A DNA stretch of 64,000 nt. It comes from Bugulina stolonifera (taxonomy: Eukaryota; Bryozoa; Gymnolaemata; Cheilostomatida; Bugulidae). Position numbers and translations under genes: made by a program. The notes under the pieces are model-generated. The model ran no database searches, had not been told where the DNA came from, and saw only the letters and a list, made by a program, of their open reading frames with translations. Positions 41,401 through 51,647 of this stretch are shown here, in pieces (positions within the stretch are counted from its first letter, which is position 1; each line of letters begins with the position of its first letter). Location of the stretch: positions 2,067,001 through 2,131,000 of the forward strand of contig OW285188.1 of NCBI GenBank assembly GCA_935421135.1, given 5' to 3'.

Positions 41401-44400
41401 GCGTATTGGTAACTACATATACAGAGGCTGTATTTAGTACCATATTAAATTAGGGACGATAGTGAGTCTCCCGTCCTACCAAGAAAACGACTGCTCTTCT
41501 CATAGACTGTGCTCTCTCTCTCGTACATGGACACCACAATCGGTATATTATGTTTATATTATATTATATGGCTATATTTAATGCCATGTCTAATAAAACT
41601 CTACGCTACTCAAGCTACAAGATCCACGTCATAAAGTAATAGTAAAGTTTGGTAATGGAACAAACCAATCAAATAATGTTCAGCAATACATATCAGCTGA
41701 TCATACAAACACTCTAACAGCAAGCGATAAACTACATACAGTGCTAACCACTAAGTCTAAGTGGGCGTGTCTCAACACAACAGGGTGTCAGCATGTGAAA
41801 CTGTACATCACTCAGACCTTTAACAGTCATAGTAGTGTGGTAAAAGTTCAGAATGAAAAATGACAAAATTGGAGAATTATCTGTTTTTTCAAAATCTTGT
41901 GCTGGGAACAGAGCTATTACATGTATTTATGTAGTGTATATATAATATACACTACACACTGTGTACGTATGTAGTGCATATAATATACACTACACTCTGT
42001 GTACTGAGCATATGCCAGCTGCATACACAATGCTCACAGCCCCATAGTGGCACCTTTGTGCAGATTGTAGCTGATGAACTCAGGTAAGTTCAGAGTTGTA
42101 CATCCAGCAAACAAACGCTGGCAAACACACTAAACTCATAGCTAGTGAGAGCATATTATGCATGTGCTAAATTTATCCAATTACATGTAGGTAAGAATCA
42201 GGCAACAAATCAAACAGCCTGTTACATTGACTCAGAAACTATGTCACACTGTGATTGAGGCAGGGTGGTGGTTGACACGCACCCATAATATATTAAAACT
42301 ATTGTACAGGTGAAAAAATACAACACATCTACTATTTACCTGTTCTTCAGTTTCCTTTTCACTTGAACCCTGACACATTATGGACAGTTAGTGTATTTAC
42401 ATATACACACTTACATATTATACACACTTACATATTATACACACTTACATATTATACACACATCTACACACTTACATCTACACACTTACATATACACACT
42501 TACATCTACACACTTACATATACACACTTACATATACACACTTATAGTGTACCTAGAGCACAGCTCTAGGGCCCCAGTTTCTCCATACAGGCCTAAATTA
42601 TAGCTCTTGTTCTACCTATCTGCTACATGTTACCTCAACACAGTAGAACTAAGAGCACATGCATAAGATTTCATCAATTAAAAAGATTCAATCCTGAAAA
42701 AGTGACTACACCTACTATAACAGGGCATGAATACACAACAACCCCAATATAGCCTTAGGTCCTAGCCGGAGTGTGTAGTGGCTGCCTGTGCGCCTCAGAT
42801 GATCAATCGGGTCGTTACAGCTTCCTTTGATAGACTGAGACTATTAGACTGAGACTATTAGACTGAAGTTAATACACTGAGGGTATTAGACTGAGGGTAG
42901 CAGAGTGAGTGATATTTCGAAGACACGGCTACATGAGAGGCCGCTTGCTCCATTTAGAATTACTGAGTGCCGTTTGTTCACCAACATGTTGGGCTTTACA
43001 GGACCCGGCATCACAAATCCTTGTTGTAATTGTATCCGATACACCGGCTCTAATCAAAATGTCAAGTATCAGTACCATATCGACTATACTATACACACCC
43101 CCATCAGCACCATATCAACTATACTATACACACCCCCATTGGTTCCTGGCTCCTTGGCATTATTTTCTTCTTGTAGAACACTCTCCATTTCTGGTACTCC
43201 ACACAGACTATCTCCAGTTTCCTCTTCCAGTATTTACCCTCCAGAACGACAGCCTGAAAGAGAGGTTAGGGCCAATAACAATCCAGTAATTTTTATTATA
43301 ATATAATTATAGTTCTTGTGTAGACAGTGCAGATGGTGAAAGTCCATTCCATTCATAGTTATCCTCTCCTGAATGAGTATCATCCACAGAGAATCAGTGG
43401 GTAGGCAACATAAGCCCATTATGTTATACCAGGTATAATGCTAGGGCCACACTGACGCGATTTTTTGTGCGAATAGCGAATTTTGGCCAAAGGCGAATTC
43501 GCAAATCGCAAATTTTGTGCGAATTCGCGATAAATTAGCGATTTCGCACTCGCTGATATCAATCAGCTAATTCGCAACTCGCTAATTTGTGATTGGCCAA
43601 TTTTTACTTGTCACGTTACTGTCACGTGTTCAGAGCCACGGATTTTCAATCAATCATGAGTTTAAATTATTATATTAAAATATTTATTTTAACTGATGAA
43701 TAAAATGACTACTTCCGTTTGCAAGAATTGTGTAAAACGAATGAAAGTAAGAATAAAATAATTATTATATTTTTATTTTACATTTTTCGGAGTTCTAGTT
43801 CTGCAGTGAATGAGAAACGTGACCGGGGATAATAATTTTTGATCCCTCATTGGGTGAAATCAACGCGAATTCGCTTATAGCTTTTGCAGTGTGGCACGCT
43901 CGATTATAATTTGCGAATTCGCCTTTGGCCAAAATTCGCTATTCGCACAAAAATTCGCGTCAGTGTGGCCCTAGCATAACCAGTGTGCTACTTGGGAGTT
44001 GTGTTCTCAGTGCTAGTTTGCACAGATAAGGCAGAGGTGAAGAGCACCAATACAACTACTATACACTTGAATTTGATAGCAACCAGTCAGGATTTAAGAA
44101 CCTTCTCTATTGTAAATCATTACAAGCATCAAGTATCTATAGATCATCAGAAATAAACAGACATATAATACCCACCTGAGGTATACTGTGGGTATCATGG
44201 TATATATGTATATATAATACCCACCTGAGGTATACTGTGGGTATCATGGTATATATGTATATATAATACCCACCTGAGGTATACTGTGTGTGTCATGGTG
44301 TATATGTATATATAATACCCACCTGAGGTATACTGTGGGTATCATGGTATATATGTATATATAATACCCACCTGAGGTATACTGTGTGTGTCATGGTATA

Positions 44401-46468
44401 TATGTATATATAATACCCACCTGAGGTATACTGTGGGTATCATGGTATATGTATATATAATACCCACCTGAGGTATACTGTGGGTATCATGGTATACATG
44501 TACATATAATACCAACCTGAGGTATACTGTGGGTATCATGGTATACATATACATATAATACGCACCTGAGGTTTACTGTGGGTGTCATCCATTTGGATTG
44601 TGAAACTGCAGACAGCTGGCTTGTGTTTCTGCACAACTACAACAATACTCAACATACATGTATGTACATAGTACAGTGTTTATTAATACAGTAGAGCTGT
44701 TAGTACTGGAGGCGTACACCATTTGATACTCTGAAAGTAGAAAATACTTGTGGGCTGCCAAACAATAAACCAATGCCTGTTCAGTGGTTAACATCTTCTC
44801 ACCAGTATTGGGATATGATGCAATTCTTGAATATTGTTGGTCACAAGGTTGGTATACATTGAGACTAATGTTATGCCACAAACCACCGGTGGGTGGGGTG
44901 GGTGCTCAACCCACCCCACCCACCGAACAAGTGTTGGAGCACATGCTATGCCGACAGGGGAGATCCTCCTGGACCCATGGATGCCGGGGTGGGGCCGTAG
45001 CCTCAGGCCCTCAACCATGACCAAGGGCGGGGTGGGTACTTGACCCACCCCGCTCGACGCATTGGTGTTGAACTCGGGCTGTTGACTTGGAGTTGTCTCT
45101 CTAATGCAAGGAAGCACAACTCCTCATGAAATCATTGTCACATGTTTGCACCAATAGAGGTCATACACATGCATGATCACAGTACATGAACATGTCATGC
45201 GAGCGCGAAGCGAGCAAATTTTGCAACAAAACTTGCGTCGCAGATCAAGCACGAAGTGCTTGTTTCCATAATTTGACTGATAGATTATACTAATGCCATT
45301 GCATACAGTTTGTGTACTTACTGTATATGCAGGCACTTACACTGTGTACACTGTACATACGTCATGTACTTATATCACACTTACACTATACCTCTATTTA
45401 CCTACGCTGGATATACATGTACATGTTCAATGCACTTACACTATGTTACAATGTATATACTTCTACTACATAACAGTACACACTTACATTAGGGTACACA
45501 CTTACACTGTACACTTACACTAGGGTACACACTTACACCGTACACTTACACTAGGGTACACACTTACACGGTATACCTATCCTAGGGTACACACTTACAC
45601 TGTAGGTGCCATTCCCTCCAGATAATATTATTCAGTCTCATCTTGTCCCACACATTTATCTTAAGTCCTTTAAAAGCTTTAAATTTAGGAGTAGTCAGCT
45701 TCCCACTGCAATACAAACTCCGAGTACTACATGTATGGCACACGGTAAACCTAGGCCCATAATAAGACAATGTCTGGATTTACTTTTCAGTCAAACATAG
45801 CAGACCAAGTCAGTAAAAACTACATAATTATACAACTATATGAATGCATATAATTGCAAGAATAGGGGTAAGAGGTTTAGTAGGATAGGAACACGACAAT
45901 CTGTGAGCATGCTCGGTTCGTTGGGCCTGCTATTGACCTCTCCATCACTGCAGTGTCGCGGGTCATTAACCCTAGCTGACAGTTTATAGAATTATTTGTA
46001 TGTAGCCATCAGAAATTATTTTGTAGAAATGGTGACCATGAAATGGACAGGATGACAAGTTAAAGCTCACCTGTATGCTAATGACATGCAGGCAAATAGT
46101 TTGCTGAGGGAGTTGTCAAAATCCTTGAAATAGTTTTTATTTCCACCTGAAGTGAACCTGTAAGTGTCTCTAGGAGTCTTGCAGGCTTCTTCGAAGTTGT
46201 AACCTGTCTTGGGGTGGTTGCCGTGAGTGAGTGCAGAGACGGCATCAGTCGGATCCGGGCCTTCTACACCCAGGCCCCGCCCCAAACCGTCCACATAGTC
46301 ATCGTCATCCTCTAGGTTGCTAGTCATAAAATGGCCACTATGTGGTGAGGTAACAGTTGACGCTGAATGGCGTTTACCAGCAGTACCCTCCTTATTGGCA
46401 TTTCCTGCGACTTTAGTTGCCAAAGGTGCAAATTTGTAATATTGGCCCCCATTAGAAAGAGATTCCAT
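26447..46468 (-). CDS. MLXIP: Mondo (MLXIP/ChREBP-type) bHLH-leucine-zipper transcription factor, complete
   Basis: Mondo proteins sense glucose-6-phosphate, heterodimerise with Mlx and activate genes carrying carbohydrate response elements. Sixteen exons close in phase to 840 residues: 46071-46468, 45599-45705, 44566-44636, 43134-43253, 42340-42369, 41084-41279, 40866-40964, 40350-40454, 38931-39310, 36964-37140, 31710-31791, 31010-31059, 30373-30522, 29268-29395, 26984-27237 and 26447-26622. Mondo conserved-region motifs are HSGHFMTS (43-50), LSKLFACMSLAYSGKL (from 121), FKGLKINVWDKMRLNNIIW, EGKYWKRKLEIV and DFSDAFFSTF. The central region is Ser/Pro/Gln-rich. The bHLH begins at AEQKRR (626-631); the zipper and the WMC/DCD dimerisation tail follow (QLPATGAPVTSQNNDQMQHM, QNWKFYIF, PLFESFNSVVSTAS). 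The usual YWHKHG-GW block is not seen. The basic region is degenerate at its N-terminal side. Introns hold many minisatellites and transposons. Confidence 0.95.
26696..26939. mobile_element. Harbinger-like MITE in the last Mondo intron
   Basis: Near-perfect inverted repeats of about 60 bp, sharing CTACTAGCGGCGAGCGGCCA and ACGCTAACCACAA, flank a short core. The element is bordered by TAA on both sides (26693-26695 and 26940-26942). It is 244 bp, non-coding and much more GC-rich than its surroundings. Confidence 0.8.
27461..28448. mobile_element. hAT-like element inserted into a minisatellite
   Basis: 988 bp starting TAGTGCCGGGCGG and ending in the complement of TAGTGCTGCACAG, giving short imperfect inverted ends (TAGTGC). 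It is flanked by GTATAATT (27453-27460) and GTATAACT (28449-28456), an 8-bp target duplication with one mismatch. The intact minisatellite unit has this string only once. The interior contains about three tandem copies of a 200-300-bp segment with ATGGCGGCCATTTT. No transposase is visible, so it is non-autonomous. Confidence 0.7.
28449..29275. repeat. 55-bp minisatellite seeded by the Mondo zipper-exon donor
   Basis: About fifteen copies of a 55-bp unit. On the minus strand each contains GTGCTATAGG|GTGAGTATGA, the same junction as the 3' end of the zipper exon (low edge 29268). A further copy lies left of the hAT-like insertion, near 27432. Occasional units carry a 2-bp insertion (ATAATTGG instead of ATATGG). 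Confidence 0.92.
30145..30400. repeat. 37-bp minisatellite made of bHLH exon end plus donor
   Basis: Seven copies of a 37-bp unit. The right-most copy is the coding 3' end of the Mondo bHLH exon (codons for VPALANSPTTK) with its donor AAG|GTATGT at 30372. The six downstream copies keep the exon-like bases and donors GTATGT, GTACGT or GTGCGT. Confidence 0.92.
30536..30700. repeat. 15-bp minisatellite upstream of the Mondo bHLH exon
   Basis: About ten copies of ACAGGCTACAGTATC lie just 5' (minus-strand sense) of the bHLH exon. On the sense strand each unit ends in an acceptor-like CTGTAG. Confidence 0.88.
30885..31009. repeat. 60-bp tandem duplication next to a Mondo donor
   Basis: Two copies of a unit of about 60 bp containing AAGGTGTTGRCTGTATGACT and TGCAAGTATAATGACTT, starting a few bases past the donor of the exon 31010-31059. 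Confidence 0.8.
32598..32695. repeat. 20-bp minisatellite in a Mondo intron
   Basis: Five copies of TATGTGTGGTATATATACAT lie immediately upstream of the second TTAA element. Confidence 0.9.
32726..35092. mobile_element. TTAA-flanked inverted-repeat transposon, copy 2
   Basis: Same length (2,367 bp) and same ends as the element at 19713-22079, but in the opposite orientation, flanked by TTAA at 32722-32725 and 35093-35096. All four of the short open frames in copy 1 recur here with identical translations, so the copies look essentially identical. It lies in the 5.2-kb Mondo intron between the exons at 36964 and 31791. Confidence 0.87.
35185..35520. repeat. GTAGGTAGGACCAGACTAGCTA minisatellite
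   Basis: About fifteen copies of a 22-26-bp unit with variants (AGGACCAGRCTAGCTAGTAG) in the same Mondo intron. It has no coding content. Confidence 0.9.
37165..38070. repeat. 36-bp minisatellite in a Mondo intron
   Basis: About 24 copies of a unit containing GTACTACAGAGTATAGTGTA and TGTATACATGTATATG, with indels that shift frame between blocks. Several open frames of 70-157 codons on both strands are repeat artefacts. Confidence 0.92.
38512..38736 (-). other. Unassigned open frame in a Mondo intron
   Basis: A 74-codon non-repetitive open frame containing NWMQCKEVLHFASLYSEIL and NEIDQHPDVCTYALDIYN. It has protein-like composition but I recognise no family. It is not needed for Mondo. It may be a decayed insertion or chance. 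Confidence 0.2.
42340..42369 (-). CDS. MLXIP: 30-bp microexon of Mondo
   Basis: Ten codons (GSSEKETEEQ) between a TGTGTCAG acceptor and a GTAAAT donor, phase 0 at both ends. It sits between the exons at 43134-43253 and 41084-41279, which are also phase 0 there, so it could be skipped without changing frame. I include it because the acidic product continues naturally into IQELLERV. Confidence 0.55.
42400..42545. repeat. Microsatellite of donor-like strings in a Mondo intron
   Basis: Repeats of ACACTTACATMTACACACTT; on the transcribed minus strand these read GTAAGTGTG, a donor-like string, many times over. It lies close upstream of the microexon at 42340-42369. Confidence 0.85.
43072..43140. 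repeat. Tandem duplication of a Mondo exon-donor junction
   Basis: Two copies, 33 bp apart, of a segment that on the minus strand reads ATGGGGGTGTGTATAGTATA. The right copy is the end of the exon 43134-43253 (ATGGGG|GTGTGT) and the left copy is a decoy. Confidence 0.75.
43439..43976. mobile_element. Harbinger-like MITE in a Mondo intron
   Basis: 538 bp with inverted ends beginning TGCTAGGGCCACACTGACGC and continuing through GAATAGCGAATTTTGGCCAA, flanked by TAA at 43436-43438 and 43977-43979. It carries repeated palindromic GCGAATTCGC motifs near both ends and has no coding capacity. Confidence 0.82.
44165..44580. repeat. Minisatellite of about 50 bp made of a Mondo exon end and donor
   Basis: Eight decoy copies plus the genuine exon end. 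On the minus strand each unit reads GATACCCACAGTATACCTCA then G|GTGGGTATTATATATACA. The genuine copy, at the low edge of exon 44566-44636, has ACACCCACAGTAAACCTCAG|GTGCGT and encodes THSKPQ. The 70-codon minus-strand frame here is a repeat artefact. Confidence 0.92.
44888..45053. repeat. Two G-rich hairpins in a Mondo intron
   Basis: 44888-44903 and 44909-44924 form a perfect 16-bp hairpin (GGTGGGTGGGGTGGGT) with a 5-bp loop. 45027-45037 and 45043-45053 form a second hairpin (GCGGGGTGGGT) with a 5-bp loop. The first G-rich arm also fits a G-quadruplex pattern. The stretch is strikingly GC-rich for this window and may be part of an older inserted element. Confidence 0.8.
45470..45600. repeat. 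Microsatellite of donor-like strings abutting a Mondo donor
   Basis: Alternating ACACTTACACTGTA and CTAGGGTACACACTTACAC units. On the minus strand these are repeated GTGTAAGTGTGTACCC strings, identical to the genuine donor CTACAGT|GTAAGTGTGT at the low edge of exon 45599-45705. Confidence 0.85.
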
Positions 46469-49400
46469 GTTTATTATAATATAACGTCAATAATGTTGAC
46501 CCAAACTAAGACCATTGTCACCAACTGTGACAATCACTGTATTGTTCGCCTTTCAGTATAAACCGAAGTTCTCCATCTGCCAGACAAGCTGTCTCAGTCA
46601 TTTGGATGGGAGCTAAAATGAAAGATAGAAAATAGTGGAATGCATAATGGCTACAATTGCAGACATTGACATTAAGCAAGTTGCCAGGGCATGTAAAAGA
46701 AAAGCCCAAGAAAGGTGGTGAGGACAATGTACAACTGCAAACAAATCACCAGCACCCAGCACTGTTTGCAGCCAGAGAGAGTACATAAGCTGGTCAACTC
46801 TTATACAAGGACAATAAAATTCCTAATCTAATGGGTAGAGAATGCAGGTAGCCCATCTTCTCTTGGCATCTTCATTTGTAAAACTCATCGCCTGTTCTGA
46901 TCATAGCAGAATTCCCCTAAGGGGTAGAAGAGAAGAATGTTGTGAAAACATTTGCCAGTTGCTGCAACTACATGTAAATTAATAACATCAATAACTATCC
47001 CAATAGAATCTATGAAATCAAACTTAGTCCTCTCCTTGATAAAGTTAGTTTGAGCAGTTTGAGTTTGTTTTAACAAGCACCAGTTTTGTATTTCATGCCA
47101 TGCACACTTGTATATTATTTATGTAAATATTATATTTTATTAAACAATTTAACTTATAACAATATAAATAGATATAAAATAAATTAAAAGTTACCAAATG
47201 GAAATTATCTTAGGACTTATGTAATTTCTACATGTAGTTTGGAGATTCAGATTGCAATTATTTGATGGGTAGCCTAATCTCCCATTAGGCCTAGGTTATT
47301 ACGGGGCCCACGTAAGGGGCACACTAGAATGAAAGAGGTTTATTTGACCTTTGGTACGTTTTAAATATAGGTGAATAACTAGCTGCTAATCAAAACGTAG
47401 CTGCAACAAATATTAGTATAAGGTCAAATAGATCTTTGATAGTAATTGCAATTTTGAGTAAAATTAAAATGTAAAATATTAATTCAATAGTATATGTAAA
47501 ACAAATGACGAGGTCTATGATTAGAAAATGAAGTAGATTACTTTATAGTCTCGTTTCCAATTTCCGGTTATTGGAAAATCCAAAGTCAAGTTCCTATATT
47601 TATATTACATGTACTATATTCCTATATTATGTGTATATTCCTATATAGTTCCTATATATTCCCAAGTACATAAACTTTATCAAAGTGGTAAACAGACCTG
47701 CCAACCTGGGGGTGGGGCAATAGAGTGAGTTGCATAAAAGAGGCAAAAACTTTTTTGATTGGGGCACTCACAAAGACTCTAAACTGATTATCATAATCAT
47801 TATGGTAATGAAAGATATTAATATTATTATTATATAATTTAATTAATTACTAGCTGCTAGCATGCTTGTAAATTTGGCAGAAAATAAAAATTAGTACTCG
47901 TAGGCCAATTAATAGATAGTGACTTGTTATTGTACAAAATAAAATCTAGTAGTAGTTACTAATAATGGTAATGAATGCAAATATAATTGTTTGGTAACGC
48001 TTCTTTTGAATTAGTAATTTAGCAAGTTGGTCTAATGTAGTCTTACAAGAGACCAGTATATATTTAGCCTAGATTTATTATATTAAAATTTGCTTAGCCC
48101 CTTCTATTACTGTAATAACATCTGATAGAATGGTGTCATTAATGTAGCCTAATGCGATTACATGAAATTCAGTTTCAGTTGGCTTAGTTGTAGTAAACGC
48201 TTAGGTCCTCAAGCGTTAGTAGTTAATTTGTCTGCTTATGATGAGCGTACAGGTGGCACAAAGATCCACATATCTTTTAAACACATGTCTATAGTTATAT
48301 GTTACCAAGAAATTTGTTGCTAATGATTAGACGCATATTGGTAGAAAGTCAAGTGGATAAAACAAGTTGCAGGCCTATATATTGTGATGAACTGTAAATA
48401 CAATCTCTATATCGCATAATTCACCAAATGCAATTGTATGTGTTATACTGTCTGATAAGTACAGTAGTACATAGTTTCATCTTTGTTTGTGGTTGGGGCG
48501 ACACCATATGTAATAGAGAAACCAACTTCTCCATCTAAAACTTTGCTGAAGAACCCTGGCTATGGTCAGAAAGCATACAGTTGCGCCTACCTCTATAATG
48601 TAGGCCCTACATCTCTCAACCATATTTTAGTTGTACAAGTTTATTATTATGTGTATGTCTTGTTGAGCGTCATTTTGTTGAGTTCATTGCTGACTGGAAT
48701 CGACTGTACAGTTATCTATTATGGGCTGATAGCATATATCTATTAATCAATTAGAGTAACTGCTTGAATAGATCGCAATCCTCCACCTGACTTGTAAGGG
48801 CTGAAACTTTATGCTGGACCCCTCGGGTGTCTTTTTTATGTCCTAGTCATCCCTCCCAATGGTGCATTGGCTGAGGTTTTTGAAGAATAATTAGTTGGGT
48901 ATCGATGGCCCATCAGTCCTTCAGACTCTAGACGGAGCCAGTTGGTGTCACGTTTTTCTGTTTTTTTTCAGTTGCAACTTGGATTACAATACAGTTATCT
49001 CTATCTTCTTACATGCTCTGCATTCTAGGTAGAAACCTAAAGTACTACCTAGGAGTCTTCCAGCCTGTGGAATCAAGTGCCCAGAGTAACCAGTGTTAGC
49101 TCACAATAAGTTATACAAGCTTGAACTTCGAAACAGGGGCCGGCCCTATACATGCACAATAATATACATGATAGGAGCCCGTTGGACCTGTTGGTCAGTT
49201 GTATAGGGTTGTAATCCAGCTGTATCTATAGGTATCTAGCAGTGTTAGGTCGGCCCTTGGGTTTGATTAGGTGATTTCAGCACATGTGGTGTGTAGGGAA
49301 GTGTGCTAGCTACAATCAAACATCACAATATCACCACCATTGAAGAAACAAGCTGTACCCAGTGCCAGACTGGGCCGTTTTCTTAAGACATCTTCTGATG

Positions 49401-50590
49401 GGTGAAATCATCTGAGAGATTAGCACATTTGCTGATAATTATATTGTTGAGCGTCTATTTAGGGAGGCAATTTGGCATGGTGTTGAATTATGTCTGATCA
49501 CATTTGAATGAGGTATAAGGGCCAATGTGAGAGCCAGATAGCTTATTAGCTCAAACTTTTTTTAAGTTTGCCCATCTTTACCCAAAACCTGGTTATTGAG
49601 CTACACGACTCGTTTTTAAATTGTTAAATAAAGTATGGTGATAAGCATTTTGTGATGCATCCATTTACTAATTTTTATAATTCAGGATCGTCCCATATCT
49701 ATAAAAAAAACTTCAATGTGGAACAATAAGATTAACTACATCTCATTTAGCAATACTATCAGATACAAACTAGTCTGCACCAGAGCCAATCTACCCAGGA
49801 ACACTGGCGACTAGATAATTAGAATAATATTAGTTTTTATTCATTAAATTTGATATACTAATGCTTTCTCACCATTCCACTCTATCTCACTGTCGCTGTA
49901 CAAATTACAGTAATGCAGATACTAGTTAGGCTTAGCTCACTCATACAACTGTTTTAATGAGTATACTTGAGTATATTATGATTATAATTCAATATTATAG
50001 TTGAATTCTGATTATTATCATTTATGGTAGGTGCCTAAGTGTTGCAATAGGATCCTAGTGAGTAAGGGGCATCTCTGTATCCCAACATATAGATTGATGC
50101 TCTATATCAATGAAATAAAGGCTATTGTGGGAATGCCAACAAACTGTACTGTGTACCCTTTGTTTGTATGAGTTTTGTGGCTTGGGGAAAGCAAGCAAGT
50201 GGTGCAAAATGAGGCAAAAACAATTATTTTTATTACTTTATAATGGGGCAAAAAATAATTTTTTATTGCTTTGATGGGGCAAATGAGTGAGAAGGGCTTG
50301 AGAGCTTGAGCCATGGGGCAATTGCTTGAATCTCACGCTCAATGCGTGAGATTTGGCAGGTATGGTGGTAAAATACCATTATTTTCTTTATTCATGTTAA
50401 CATTTTATTGAATGGTAATAAATTATTACCATTCAATAAAATGTATAGTACAGGCTAAAATAGGCTAAAATTTAAAAAATTATACCTCTTGGTCCAAATT
50501 ATTATTAATTTAGCCGCTAGGGTAGGGTGTGCCTCATTTTTATCAAATAATAATAATAATAATCATATTGATTAAATCTGGGTAATTATC
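46469..50590. other. Intergenic AT-rich region upstream of Mondo
   Basis: This contains the presumptive Mondo promoter side (immediately right of 46468) but I can identify no core promoter element with confidence. I see no gene. It is very AT-rich at 47100-48200. A weak tRNA-SINE-like stretch at 49165-49285 has GTTGGTCAGTTGTATAGGGT and GGGTTTGATTAGG as degenerate A- and B-box-like strings. An 87-codon open frame at 48483-48746 has no recognisable motif. Confidence 0.5.
50401..50443. repeat. Perfect 21-bp-arm hairpin
   Basis: CATTTTATTGAATGGTAATAA, one base, then its exact reverse complement. It lies about 150 bp upstream of the LINE remnant and is AT-rich with cruciform potential. Confidence 0.85.
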
Positions 50591-50619
50591 CTTGTCCAAA
50601 CCAAAAAAAAAAAATTACT

Positions 50620-51615
50620 CCTAGAGACAGAACAAAAAAATCTGGCAAAGAAGAAGATGGTGAGATTACTGAACCCTGCTTCACCTGCCAGCAGGTTGAA
50701 TGCTATGTGACAACTACCGAAGGTCTGAAACAAAAAATCTCAAGCTCTAGCTGAATTTACTGTGATTCATGTATGAAGTGGTGCCATGCTATGTGTCAGG
50801 ACATGGCTGAGAAAGATGTCACCAACCTTCGTAAACTCAAGGACAAACGGGGTGTCAAGTGGTTTTGTAGCTTATGCAACATAGAGATTGAAGCAGCTCT
50901 TAAGGGAAGTGGAGACAATAGAATGACCTCTGTTGCCAACAACAGTACAATGAAAGGTAAGCTGAGTAGCATTGAGGATATGGTCATGAGATTAACAACT
51001 GCCATAAGTACCAACCAATCCAAGCTAGAGGAACGAATGCAAAACCTAGAAACCAGTCATGTAAAAGCAGTCGCTAGTAACATGGAGGGTGTGAAGACTG
51101 CGGCCCAGCTCAACAGTGATGCAAAAGCCCATTTTGATCAAAACCTTGAACAACAACAAGCTGAATACAGGAAGAAAAATGCTATCATTTATGGTGTTGA
51201 GCCTGAAACAGGAAAAACCACTATGGAAAAAATACTTCAGCTCCTCGATGATGATAGCTTCTCAGCCACACCCAAACCACTGACCACCAAAAGGCTACAA
51301 ACAAATTCCTCTAGTTCGAGAAACAAACCTAGTCCCATCAAACTAGAATTTGCCGATGAAGAAAGTAAATGGGCTTTTGTGAAAAGGGCTAATACCAAGC
51401 TCAGACCAAAGGAGATCTACTGCAAGCTGGATGAGAGTAAGGCAGTGCGTGACCAGCAGTATAAACTGAGACAACAAATTAAACAAATGAAAGAAAAGGA
51501 TGAGATACCTACACAATACCGTATCAGGAACATGAAGATCCAAAGTAAGGCGTCGGGGGACTGGGAATACCTTTCGGTCGACAGGAGGACCCGGCAGCAG
51601 CACAGCACCCTGTAA
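50620..51615 (+). pseudogene. LINE ORF1 with PHD-type zinc finger, interrupted by TGA
   Basis: The frame reads through cysteine pairs typical of a PHD finger (CFTCQQ near 50680, then IYCDSCMKWCHAMC from 50755 and WFCSLC at the end of the finger). After that come a coiled coil with heptad-like leucines (MEGVKTAAQLNSDAK region) and a basic RRM/transposase-22-like C-terminal part (KNAIIYGVEPETG, RLQTNSSSSRNKPSPIKLEF, KANTK-like). An in-frame TGA at 50752-50754 splits the finger, probably a decayed TGG. From the next ATG (50773) 280 codons remain open. In CR1 elements ORF1p binds RNA; the function here is inferred. Confidence 0.75.
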
Positions 51616-51647
51616 CTGTAACTGAAAAAAGACTCTCCATTCAACAC

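Noticed and set aside
47690..50370. Possible 2.7-kb transposon with CCTGCCAA-like inverted ends
   Set aside because: The similarity of the two ends is limited to about ten bases plus shared GGGGCAA strings, with no target duplication and no coding capacity.
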